A stretch of DNA of 64,000 nt, taken from contig NZ_JBJGED010000005.1 of assembly GCF_045062745.1 (NCBI RefSeq), forward strand, positions 247,134-311,133, given 5' to 3'. Origin of the DNA: Paenibacillus_AA sp045062745. Its GTDB lineage: Bacteria; Bacillota; Bacilli; Paenibacillales; NBRC-103111. Below, piece by piece: positions 16,078-24,942 of this stretch. Under the pieces are notes generated by a model. That model was not told the origin of the DNA. It was given only the letters and a program-made list of their open reading frames with translations, and searched no databases. Every line of letters begins with the position of its first letter. The first letter of the stretch is position 1. The position numbers were made by a program, and so were the translations under genes.

Positions 16078-16249
16078 AATTTTATTTCGTCTACATAAAA
16101 ACTTAACTATACTTTCAAGCCTATTAATCTATTATAATGGAGGTGTCAGCCCGTAACTAAACCAATAGAGAGGAGGCCAATTAAGACACTTGCGGGTCAT
16201 TTGCATGAAATAAAATTACATATTTCCGGCTGGGAGGTACTTGTAGGAA

Positions 16250-19200
16250 ATGAGACCCTTGAAGCGTACGACGGCCTTATTGCTGAGTCTCAGTTTGATT
16301 CTGTCTCTTCTAATACCGATTCAAGCTGTGAAAGCGGCGGAAGTGGACACTGCAGCGCAAATCCTCGATACGAGGCAATTGGAGATCGCACCGGATACAT
16401 ATTATAACTGGTACAGTATGAAGGTGCCAAGAGGGCTGGAAAAGGTGCACAGCGTACAATTCAACCCTTCCAATCCGAATTTGGAGCTAATCGAAGGAAC
16501 GAAAGATGGCAAGGTCTACGGAAGCGAAGGCGTTACGAAGATGGCCGCTTACTATGACAAGCCCGGTCAACGGGTTATTGCCGGCGTCAACGGCGATTTC
16601 TTTGATTTGACGAAGTATGGCACAGGCGTCCCGGGCGGTTTGTTCATGGGCGACGGAAAAATATTAAATACGCCGGATTCGAATTACGCCGTCTTTATGA
16701 TGGATTTCGACGGTACGACGCGATATGTGCCGAATCCGACACTGACGAGAACGGTTACGATCAAGGGAACAACGAGCAACATTTCTCACATCAACCGTTA
16801 TCGCGAACCTAACCAACTGGTGTTGTATACGTTCGATTATGCGGACACAACCAAAACGAATAATCTTGGTGACGAAGTAGTGCTGGATGTGCTGGAAGGC
16901 GATGTGAAGCCTGGCCAGACGATGAGGTTGAAGGTTGCGGAGGTCCGCAAGGATACGGGTAATTCGCCTTTGACTGAGGGGAAGGTCGTTTTGTCCGCAA
17001 GCGGTACGGCAAGGCCGATCTTATCCGGATTGCAAGCCGGAGATGAAATTACAGCCAGCTTCGCGTTCCCTCCAGGCTACGAGAATGTCAAGCTTGCAAT
17101 GAGCGGCTATATGCTGATGCAAAACGGGGTTGTGCTGAATGACGTACCGCCGGCAGGAGTTCATCCGAGAACGGCCATCGGAACCAAGGCGGACGGAACG
17201 GTTGTCATGATGGAGATCGACGGGAGAGCACCTGGATTCAGCGAAGGTGTGGAAACGTCGGAGCTCGGTCAAATCATGAAAGACATGGGGGTTGTCAACG
17301 CGCTTAACCTGGATGGAGGCGGGTCTTCCACCTTCATAGCCAGACTGCCAGGGGAGTCGACCTTCCGGATGCTCAATCGTCCTTCCGACGGGGTGGAGCG
17401 GCAGACGGGCAACTCTCTGCTGCTCATCAATAAAACGCCTGCGGCGGATGCCTCCAAGCTGGTTATCCAACCGCAGTTTGAGCGGGTGCTGGCCGGCACT
17501 GCGTTGCCCATGCAGGCCAAAGCCGTAGATGCGACTGGCCATCCCGCCACTTTCACCGGAACCGTATCTTGGAGCACAAACGCAACTTATGGCACGATCG
17601 ACGGAAATGGGACTTTTACTGCCGGATCGACAGCCGGAGTCGCGCCAATTCAGGCGACGAGCGCAGGCTTATCGGGATCGGGAAGCGTGGAAGTCGTTAC
17701 GGCGCTGACGGAGCTAAAATTTCCCGATGCGGAGAAGGCAGTCGATTCCGGTTCGACTATTACGCTCAAGGTGCAGGCACTCCGGAACGGTCAGGAAATT
17801 GTTTCGAACAACCGTTTATTCCAATGGAGAGTGGAGGGTGACATCGGCTCGGTGGATGCGGCAGGTGTATTCCATGCGACTACAGAGAGCGGCAAAGCAG
17901 GCAAAATATTCGCGAAGTATGGGAATGTGGAAACATCCATGGGTGTAAAGGTAGGAACGCCGCCCGTAATGCTGGAAGACTTCGAAGGTGATTTAAGCCG
18001 ATACCTGGTGACGGCCGGAGCCAGCTATAATAAATCGATCGCCAGCATCACCAATCAGGATGAGTACGTCCGCGCCGGTAATCAGGCGCTAAAGCTGGAG
18101 TACGATTTTACCGGAAAACCGAGCACTTCCGGCGCTTATCTACAGGCCAAGAACGCCGCTAACTATATTCAAATTCCCGGCTACCCGAAAAAAATAGGCA
18201 TGTGGGTATATGGCGATAACAGCGGATACTGGCTTCGGGCGCAAATCCGCGCTAATGGTGGAACCGCAAGCGGAACACCCATCAACTTTACAGACGATGC
18301 GGTTGGCGTTAATTGGACAGGATGGAAATACGTTGAGGCCGATGTCCCGCAGGGATTAACGCTTCCGCTCACAATGGACATGCCTGTTCGCCATATGGCC
18401 ACTGCAGCTAAGGTGAAGCGCGCTGGGGCCATCTACGTCGACAATATTCGGGCGATCTACGGCCCTACCGATGACGACTTCGAGCCACCGATTATTAAAA
18501 ATATAGGGCCTGCGGAAGGAAGCACCGTCCGCACGAATCTGCCGACGCTTCAAGCCAATGCGGAGGATGCCGGGTATGATCCTTCCACGCATCCGGGCAC
18601 TACACTTATAGACCCAAATAAAATTTTCGTCTATCTGGATGGTATTCTCGTACCGCATACGCTGTATCCTCCTGAGGGACGCATCTCCCATAGACACGAC
18701 GTGCCGCTGGCAGATGGTGTGCATAAGGCCAAGATTCAAGTGCGCGATTTGTCCGGCAACCGGACGGAGAAGGAATGGACCTTCAACGTAGACACCGGAT
18801 CATCCAAATTCGTCTACAATGCGCCTGTGGAGACGTATGCCGGCAACACTTACACGCTCGATATTAGTGGAAGCAAGGCTGCCGGGATTCATGCCGGCGA
18901 GCTTCAGTATTTGTTCGAGCCGGACAAGATTGAAGCGTTGCAATTTGTACCGGGCAGCAAGCTGGACGGAACGCTGACCCAAGCTGAGATCAATCAAGCT
19001 GTCGGCACGGTGAAGGTGACATTCAGCAACTTAGACAGCGTGTCGCTCACCGATCAAGACCTGCTGGGACAAATCCAGTACCGGGTCAAATCGAATGCGA
19101 CGGAGAAGCACACGATTCGCTTCCAGTCGGGCGCGATTGAATTGACCGCATCGCCGGGTTCCCGATTGCCGTTTTTCGGCTTACCGATCGAAGCGACGAT

Positions 19201-21370
19201 TAAGCACAATCTGCAGCTCAACTGGGATGAATATGGCGTCGTAGAAGGAAACCCGACCTCTTTCGCGGTTACCGATGAAGCTGGAAAGCCGGTCGACGGA
19301 GTGAAGCTGTTAGTCGACAACGCGGAACGGGGAACGACCGATAGCGCCGGCAAGCTCGTAATTGCCGATCTCACAAGTGCATTGAAGACCTACACGATCC
19401 AAGCCGTGAAGGGGACGATGTACAGTCCGGTCAAGGAGCTTAAAGTATCCAAACTGTACGGAACGGTTACCCCATACAATGTCAATGTGACGATGGGAGC
19501 CGACCCGACCAGCTCGAGAGGCTTTAGTTGGCATACGCATCCCAGCATTTCTCCGACCGTGGTCGAGATTGCGAAAAAAGAGGGCTTCTCCGGCTTTGAA
19601 AGCCCGTCTGTCATTAAAGTAACGGGCCAAGATTCCTTATTTGTCACATACGATATCGGAACTGTGCGCGTGCATCAAGCGATCGTGAATGGCCTGGAAG
19701 CCGGAACGGAATACGTGTATCGCGTCGGCGACGGGCAAACGAACTTTAGTCAGCAAGGCACCTTCACCACAGCGCCGGTCGATGGGGATCGATTGAAGTT
19801 TTTATTCTTCGGTGATTCCCAGGCGGCAGACGCTGCAGGCTTCAATCTATGGGGCAACACGGTGAGAAAGGCCATCTCAGAGAATCCGGATGCGGAATTT
19901 ATGATGCATGCGGGGGACATGGTCGACTCGGGTCATCTGGAAGCCCAGTGGAACATGTTCTTCGACGCAGCTAAGGACCAGCTCATGAATACGACCTTTG
20001 TGGCCACGCTGGGCAATCACGAGGTGACCGGTTCGAAAGGGATCAGCGACTTTAACTATCACTTCATTCAGCCGTCGAATGGCGTGGACAGCATGAAAGG
20101 GACGAATTTCTCCTTTGATTACAAGAACGCGCATTTCGTCGTCCTGAATAGCGAGCCCAATAACTATGAGGCACAAAAAAATTGGCTTCGTCAAGATCTT
20201 GCGGCCACGGATAAGGAATGGAAGATCGTCGTGTTCCACCGCGGTCCGTATGGCAGCATTTACGATACGCCAGAGGTTCGTGATACTTGGACCCCAGTGT
20301 TCGATGAATTTAAGGTTGATCTTGTTCTAAACGGGCATGACCATGTTTATTTGCGCCAATTCATGAAGAACAATCAAAAGGTAGAGCAGGGAGAAGGTAC
20401 GGCCTATGTCGTCGCCGGGTCGACCGGACCGAAGTTTTACGATATGATCCCAAGGCCTTGGACGCAGTTCTATGATAAGGAACAAAAGCAAATGTATGTG
20501 TCCGTGGAGATTGCCGGCAACGAATTAACGTTAGTGACGAAGACAGTGGACGGAAGAGAAGTGGATCGGTTCACGCTTTCGAAGGTTGAGCCTGACCTAA
20601 CACCGCCGGTGACTGCGATTGCGGTAAATGGACAAACCGGAGCGAAAAACTTCAACAACAAGTCTGTTACGGTCAGCGTCTATGCCGAGGATGGAAACGG
20701 TTCTGGAGTGGAACGTACCGAGTATCGAATCAATCAAGCGGAGTGGACGGCTGTGGCCGAATCCTTCACCGTGCAAGATGAAGGCATAAACAACGTGGAA
20801 TACCGTTCTGTGGATAAAGCAGGAAATGTGGAAGAGGCCAAGAAAGTCACCATCGGCATTGATAAGACGGGTCCCGTGATTAGTCCTCCGGGTATATCTG
20901 CGGTATTCCATACAGACACGTTAAATCTTCCCGTGGAAGTAACGGATGCCCTAAGCGGTGTGAAAGAGGTATCCGTTACATTGGATGGCAATCAGATCGA
21001 TCTGCCGATTGTGAAAGCTCCGATTTCCTTATCCCTTGGTGAACATTCACTGACGGTACGAGCTGTAGATCATGCGGGAAACATAAGCGAGCAGACTTTC
21101 GGACTTAACGTGACTATCGATATCGCGCATCTCGATGAATTGGTGAATCTTGGAGCCGATTCAGGGGCAATATCGCATGACGGAATACTTAATAGCTTAT
21201 TGGCTCAGGTGAGAGACATTCAAAGTACGACTGCCGGGGCTAATGTATCAGGGAAATTAAAAGAATTAAAAGATCATGTAAAAGCCCAATCGGGTAAGAA
21301 GATTGAGAAAACCTTCGCAACAATATTAGTCGATGATATTTCTTATATCGAAGCTCATTTGGGGAACTAA
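16250..21370 (+). CDS. Large secreted phosphodiester glycosidase-metallophosphoesterase
   Basis: This 1706-residue exported protein has a signal peptide ending near residue 30. Residues about 50-395 match the NAGPA/DUF2233 phosphodiester glycosidase domain (VNGDFFDLTKYG, then NLDGGGSSTF). Ig/BIG-like and lectin-like modules follow to about 740. A cohesin-like beta domain sits at about 860-980, and a purple-acid-phosphatase-type N-domain precedes a calcineurin-like metallophosphoesterase at about 1180-1430 (FFGDSQ, HAGDMVDSG, LGNHEV, FHRG, NGHDHVY, all metal ligands present). Two OmpL47-like Ig repeats and a helical tail of about 75 residues end the protein. It probably attacks sugar-phosphate polymers such as teichoic acids or exopolymers outside the cell. 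No LPxTG or SLH motif is visible. Confidence 0.85.
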   Translation: MRPLKRTTALLLSLSLILSLLIPIQAVKAAEVDTAAQILDTRQLEIAPDTYYNWYSMKVPRGLEKVHSVQFNPSNPNLELIEGTKDGKVYGSEGVTKMAAYYDKPGQRVIAGVNGDFFDLTKYGTGVPGGLFMGDGKILNTPDSNYAVFMMDFDGTTRYVPNPTLTRTVTIKGTTSNISHINRYREPNQLVLYTFDYADTTKTNNLGDEVVLDVLEGDVKPGQTMRLKVAEVRKDTGNSPLTEGKVVLSASGTARPILSGLQAGDEITASFAFPPGYENVKLAMSGYMLMQNGVVLNDVPPAGVHPRTAIGTKADGTVVMMEIDGRAPGFSEGVETSELGQIMKDMGVVNALNLDGGGSSTFIARLPGESTFRMLNRPSDGVERQTGNSLLLINKTPAADASKLVIQPQFERVLAGTALPMQAKAVDATGHPATFTGTVSWSTNATYGTIDGNGTFTAGSTAGVAPIQATSAGLSGSGSVEVVTALTELKFPDAEKAVDSGSTITLKVQALRNGQEIVSNNRLFQWRVEGDIGSVDAAGVFHATTESGKAGKIFAKYGNVETSMGVKVGTPPVMLEDFEGDLSRYLVTAGASYNKSIASITNQDEYVRAGNQALKLEYDFTGKPSTSGAYLQAKNAANYIQIPGYPKKIGMWVYGDNSGYWLRAQIRANGGTASGTPINFTDDAVGVNWTGWKYVEADVPQGLTLPLTMDMPVRHMATAAKVKRAGAIYVDNIRAIYGPTDDDFEPPIIKNIGPAEGSTVRTNLPTLQANAEDAGYDPSTHPGTTLIDPNKIFVYLDGILVPHTLYPPEGRISHRHDVPLADGVHKAKIQVRDLSGNRTEKEWTFNVDTGSSKFVYNAPVETYAGNTYTLDISGSKAAGIHAGELQYLFEPDKIEALQFVPGSKLDGTLTQAEINQAVGTVKVTFSNLDSVSLTDQDLLGQIQYRVKSNATEKHTIRFQSGAIELTASPGSRLPFFGLPIEATIKHNLQLNWDEYGVVEGNPTSFAVTDEAGKPVDGVKLLVDNAERGTTDSAGKLVIADLTSALKTYTIQAVKGTMYSPVKELKVSKLYGTVTPYNVNVTMGADPTSSRGFSWHTHPSISPTVVEIAKKEGFSGFESPSVIKVTGQDSLFVTYDIGTVRVHQAIVNGLEAGTEYVYRVGDGQTNFSQQGTFTTAPVDGDRLKFLFFGDSQAADAAGFNLWGNTVRKAISENPDAEFMMHAGDMVDSGHLEAQWNMFFDAAKDQLMNTTFVATLGNHEVTGSKGISDFNYHFIQPSNGVDSMKGTNFSFDYKNAHFVVLNSEPNNYEAQKNWLRQDLAATDKEWKIVVFHRGPYGSIYDTPEVRDTWTPVFDEFKVDLVLNGHDHVYLRQFMKNNQKVEQGEGTAYVVAGSTGPKFYDMIPRPWTQFYDKEQKQMYVSVEIAGNELTLVTKTVDGREVDRFTLSKVEPDLTPPVTAIAVNGQTGAKNFNNKSVTVSVYAEDGNGSGVERTEYRINQAEWTAVAESFTVQDEGINNVEYRSVDKAGNVEEAKKVTIGIDKTGPVISPPGISAVFHTDTLNLPVEVTDALSGVKEVSVTLDGNQIDLPIVKAPISLSLGEHSLTVRAVDHAGNISEQTFGLNVTIDIAHLDELVNLGADSGAISHDGILNSLLAQVRDIQSTTAGANVSGKLKELKDHVKAQSGKKIEKTFATILVDDISYIEAHLGN

Positions 21371-21385
21371 TACGTAAAATTTCAG

Positions 21386-21417
21386 GCTGTTGGGGGGTAT
21401 CCCTCGACAGCTTTTTT
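21386..21417 (+). terminator. Rho-independent terminator
   Basis: GCTGT...GGG (21386-21397) pairs with CCC...ACAGC (21401-21411) with one wobble and one mismatch, followed by TTTTTT. It ends the large secreted protein gene and lies between convergent genes. Confidence 0.7.
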
Positions 21418-21452
21418 CTTCTGTGCCCAAAACAGGGACTCCTTTTTATGGC

Positions 21453-22010
21453 TCACAGACTTCGCTCTAACAATGCCCCGACTTGCTTGGCCATAACTTG
21501 AGGTGGATAGGGCATTCCATTCCTTAACCACCATTCAATTACACCTACATAAGCTGTTCCAGCATACAGCAACATTATCTCTTCACTTAACTCCGTATTC
21601 CGGTCGCTCTCTCTGTCAATCTCCCCTTTGAATCCTTCCATAAAAGAAGCAAGAAGCCGAGTTCGGAAAGATGATGGGGCCCCTTTAGCCTCTTTACTGG
21701 CTAACATGGTTGAAAAAAATAAATAATTCTCCTCAAAATACTCAAAATAGGGTACAAGAGCAGCACTCCAATCCATCTCACATGCCCACTTATCCATCTC
21801 CCCTAATTCATTTAAGTGAGTTTCAATGAGTTTATCCAATATATCATATTTGTCCTGGTAATGAAGGTAGATGGTGCCTCGGTTAATGTTTGCCCGGTCG
21901 GCAATATCCTGAATGGTAATGCAATCGAAGTTTTTTTCAGCCATTAGCTCGATGACAGCTTTTTTCAGTGCTTCTTGCGTTTTTAGAATTCTGCGATCCA
22001 CCTTGGTCAT
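21453..22010 (-). CDS. TetR-family transcriptional regulator
   Basis: This 185-residue repressor has an N-terminal helix-turn-helix at residues about 20-50 (DCITIQDIADRANINRGTIYLHYQDKYDIL) and a helical ligand domain like the TetR_C_33/YxaF-type regulators. I choose the ATG at 22010, which has GGGTGG upstream; an in-frame TTG at 22034 would add eight residues. It is divergent from the dehydrogenase-cupin-MFS set, and a 16-base perfect palindrome lies in between, so it probably represses both directions and responds to a compound handled by those proteins. Confidence 0.88.
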   Translation of the reverse strand: MTKVDRRILKTQEALKKAVIELMAEKNFDCITIQDIADRANINRGTIYLHYQDKYDILDKLIETHLNELGEMDKWACEMDWSAALVPYFEYFEENYLFFSTMLASKEAKGAPSSFRTRLLASFMEGFKGEIDRESDRNTELSEEIMLLYAGTAYVGVIEWWLRNGMPYPPQVMAKQVGALLERSL

Positions 22011-22059
22011 TGTGGCTAACCACCCATCCTTCAAAGATAATTAACATTTCTTAATGCTG

Positions 22060-22075
22060 TGTTGATATATCAACA
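22060..22075. promoter_or_regulatory. Probable TetR operator palindrome
   Basis: TGTTGATATATCAACA is a perfect 16-base palindrome in the divergent region, 50 bases upstream of the regulator start and about 120 bases before the dehydrogenase start. Size and position fit a TetR-family operator. Confidence 0.6.
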
Positions 22076-22197
22076 TTTCGCAGGTTTTTAACCATTGAAT
22101 GTGATCTTTTTAATTATATAATAATAGACATGAGTTGATTAAACAATCTAATTTGTTTATTCGCCACAATATCAATCATTTATTGAGGAGGATTTAT

Positions 22198-23244
22198 ATG
22201 ATTCCTGCTAATGCACGTGCTGTATTCAATCCAGAAGGTCCGTTCCAATTGACCTCGATCGAACGTAGGGACCTCCAGCCATATGATGTCCTCATTGAGA
22301 TTAAATACGCCGGTATTTGCCATTCTGACATCCATACCGCTTGCGGCGAGTGGGGACCGGTCCAATATCCTATCGTTCCAGGGCATGAGATCGCCGGAAT
22401 CGTTACCCAGGTCGGTTCGGATGTGACCAAGTATGCCGTTGGTGACCGAGTAGGAGTAGGCTGCATGGTTGACTCGTGCGGGGAGTGCGTGAACTGCCAT
22501 AAGGGAGAAGAGCAGTATTGTCTTAATGGAATGACCGGCACCTATGGGGCTGTCGACCGGTATGGGCAGTATACGCATGGCGGCTATTCTACCCACATTG
22601 TCGTAACGGAAGACTTCGTGGTTAAAATTCCTGACGGTTTGGAGCTTGACGTCGCCGCTCCGCTCTTGTGTGCCGGGATCACAACGTATTCGCCGCTGCG
22701 TCATTGGGGAGCCGCTCCTGGCAAGAAGATCGCTGTAGTGGGGCTCGGCGGACTTGGACATATGGCTGTGAAGCTCGCTCACGCCATGGGGGCAGAGGTT
22801 ACGGTTTTATCGCAAACTTTGAAGAAGAAAGAGGACGGATTGCAGCTTGGGGCGGATTTTTATTATGCCACGAGCGATCCAGAGACGTTCAAGAAACTGG
22901 CTGGTTCGTTCGACCTCATCGTGAACACGGTGAGCGCGAAGATAGAAATTAATGCCTACCTTTCGCTATTGGCGGTGGATGGTACTTTGGTCAATGTAGG
23001 TGCCCCATCGGAGCCGTTGCCGGTTCACGTTTTCTCACTGATCCCTCAGCGTCGCTCGTTTGCCGGATCGTCCATCGGTGGAATTCGCGAAACGCAGGAG
23101 ATGCTGGACTTTTGCGCCGAACACAACATTACTCCTGAGATCGAAGTTATTACCGCGAACCAGATCGATGAAGCCTGGGAGCGCGTGCTGGCATCGGATG
23201 TCCGGTATCGTTTTGTGATCGATATTAGCACGATGAATGAATAA
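22198..23244 (+). CDS. Zinc-dependent alcohol dehydrogenase (MDR, cinnamyl-alcohol type)
   Basis: This 348-residue medium-chain dehydrogenase has the catalytic zinc ligands in AGICHSDIHT and GHEIAG, and four structural zinc cysteines in SCGECVNCHKGEEQYC. The nucleotide-binding GLGGLGHMAVKLA lies near residue 185. The pattern fits the AdhA/YahK branch that reduces aldehydes with NADPH. ATG 22198 is chosen because GAGGAGG lies 7 bases upstream. It heads a cluster with a cupin and an MFS exporter opposite the TetR regulator, suggesting an aldehyde or xenobiotic response. Confidence 0.9.
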   Translation: MIPANARAVFNPEGPFQLTSIERRDLQPYDVLIEIKYAGICHSDIHTACGEWGPVQYPIVPGHEIAGIVTQVGSDVTKYAVGDRVGVGCMVDSCGECVNCHKGEEQYCLNGMTGTYGAVDRYGQYTHGGYSTHIVVTEDFVVKIPDGLELDVAAPLLCAGITTYSPLRHWGAAPGKKIAVVGLGGLGHMAVKLAHAMGAEVTVLSQTLKKKEDGLQLGADFYYATSDPETFKKLAGSFDLIVNTVSAKIEINAYLSLLAVDGTLVNVGAPSEPLPVHVFSLIPQRRSFAGSSIGGIRETQEMLDFCAEHNITPEIEVITANQIDEAWERVLASDVRYRFVIDISTMNE

Positions 23245-23292
23245 AAACTGATTATACAGAGACCCACAAAAACTCAATGGAGGTATATAAAA

Positions 23293-23688
23293 ATGGAAAT
23301 CAAAAAAAACGGTTCGCAACCTTCCGGCAAGGGACCTTCTGAATATTTCACCGGAACGGTTCGAATTGATCCTCTGATCGAGGCCCCTGACCCTGCACGT
23401 GTAGCTGGAGCGAGCGTGACGTTCGAGCCTGGTGCAAGGACGGCCTGGCATACCCACCCGCTGGGTCAAACACTGATTGTAACTGCGGGGAGCGGGCGGG
23501 TTCAACGCTGGGGAGGTCCAGTTGAGGAGATTCGTCCCGGTGACGTAGTCTGGTTCCCGCCAGGTGAGAAACATTGGCATGGGGCTTCTCCATCCACCGC
23601 GATGACTCACATTGCCATTCAAGAACGTCTTGATGGTAAGGCGGTCGATTGGATGGAAAAAGTCAGTGACGATCAATACCAATCCTGA
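23293..23688 (+). CDS. Cupin-domain protein
   Basis: This 131-residue single cupin has motif 1 (TAWHTHPLGQTLIVTAGSG, with two His and Gln) and motif 2 (RPGDVVWFPPGEKHWHGA) of metal-binding cupins related to (R)-mandelonitrile lyase and quercetinase-like proteins. Several TetR-linked aldehyde-reductase clusters carry such a cupin, but its reaction is not established. It lies 48 bases after the dehydrogenase with an AATGGAGG ribosome site. Confidence 0.88.
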   Translation: MEIKKNGSQPSGKGPSEYFTGTVRIDPLIEAPDPARVAGASVTFEPGARTAWHTHPLGQTLIVTAGSGRVQRWGGPVEEIRPGDVVWFPPGEKHWHGASPSTAMTHIAIQERLDGKAVDWMEKVSDDQYQS

Positions 23689-23716
23689 TCGGAAAACAAC
23701 GCGAGGATGATCTATA

Positions 23717-24886
23717 TTGAGAGCTGAACCATATAAATTACTGATAGCTATTTTGACACTAGGCGTCTTTGGAATATTAAATACCGAAATGGGCGTTATC
23801 GGGATACTGCCGTTAATTGCGGATCATTTTCATGTCAGCATATCCAGCGCAGGTTTGATCGTCAGCCTCTTTGCACTTGCTGTTGCCATATCCGGTCCAA
23901 CGATGCCTTTATTGTTTTCGGGTGTAAACCGTAAAACGACCATGGTACTCGTACTCGGTATTTTTATTTTGGGGAATATGATCTCCACGGTAACGTCAAA
24001 CTTTACCGTATTATTAATTGCTCGTGTGGTCCCAGCCCTGTTCCACCCGGTTTATGTGTCATTGGCGTTTACAGTTGCTGCTTCGTATGTCGGCAAGGAG
24101 GAAGCCCCCAAAGCGGTTTCAAAAATATTTGTCGGCGTATCCGCAGGGATGGTGCTCGGTGTGCCTGTCACTAGTTTAATTGCGAGTGCAACCTCCTTGA
24201 GCATGGCCATGTTATTCTTTGCTGTTGTGAATGCTGTCGTTTTTATGGCAACCATTCTCTTTGTACCGTCAATGCCGGTCACTGAGAAACTATCCTTCGC
24301 TACACAAGTAAGCATATTAAAAAAATCGGTTACTTGGATATCCATAGTCGCCGTCATTTTCATGAACGGAGCCGTATTCGGCGTGTACAGTTACCTGGCC
24401 GAGTATCTGGAAACCATTACGATGATGTCTTGGAACACGATTAGTTTCCTGTTATTCATTTACGGTGCGGCCAATATTATAGGAAACATTCTTGCAGGGA
24501 AGCTCCTTACACAAAATGCCTTTAAATCCGTAGCGACTTTCCCTTTTGCGTTAGGAGGGGTTTACGTCATCTTGTTTTTCGTGGGACATCTTGGCATTCC
24601 AATGCTCTTCATTATTATACTCTGGGGAATAGTGGCAGGCGTTGGAGCGAATATCAACCAATACTGGATTACGTCCGCAGCTCCGGAGGCACCTGAGCTT
24701 GCTAATGGACTATTTCTAACATCCGCAAACTTGGGAACGACAATTGGCGCCACCGTATGCGGATTATTTATTTCAGGATTTGGCATTCAATATGTCGTGT
24801 TTGGAGGATTTCTATTTATGATCATGAGCATTGTAGCTATATTTCTAAGGAACCCCGCGAATAAAACCGCAAATCAGTTTTCATAA
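23717..24886 (+). CDS. MFS transporter, AraJ/YdhP-type exporter
   Basis: This 389-residue membrane protein has about twelve hydrophobic helices and the sugar-efflux/AraJ-like N-terminal GVIGILPLIADHF and SLFALAVAISGP segments. It likely exports the compound sensed by the divergent TetR protein. The start is TTG at 23717, about 10 bases after GAGG. It is the last gene of the dehydrogenase-cupin-MFS group; the next gene has its own strong ribosome site 56 bases on. Confidence 0.88.
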   Translation: MRAEPYKLLIAILTLGVFGILNTEMGVIGILPLIADHFHVSISSAGLIVSLFALAVAISGPTMPLLFSGVNRKTTMVLVLGIFILGNMISTVTSNFTVLLIARVVPALFHPVYVSLAFTVAASYVGKEEAPKAVSKIFVGVSAGMVLGVPVTSLIASATSLSMAMLFFAVVNAVVFMATILFVPSMPVTEKLSFATQVSILKKSVTWISIVAVIFMNGAVFGVYSYLAEYLETITMMSWNTISFLLFIYGAANIIGNILAGKLLTQNAFKSVATFPFALGGVYVILFFVGHLGIPMLFIIILWGIVAGVGANINQYWITSAAPEAPELANGLFLTSANLGTTIGATVCGLFISGFGIQYVVFGGFLFMIMSIVAIFLRNPANKTANQFS

Positions 24887-24942
24887 AGGTATAATCATAT
24901 TATGGATGGAGTGCAGGTTGAGAAATAAAGGAGGTTGTATCC

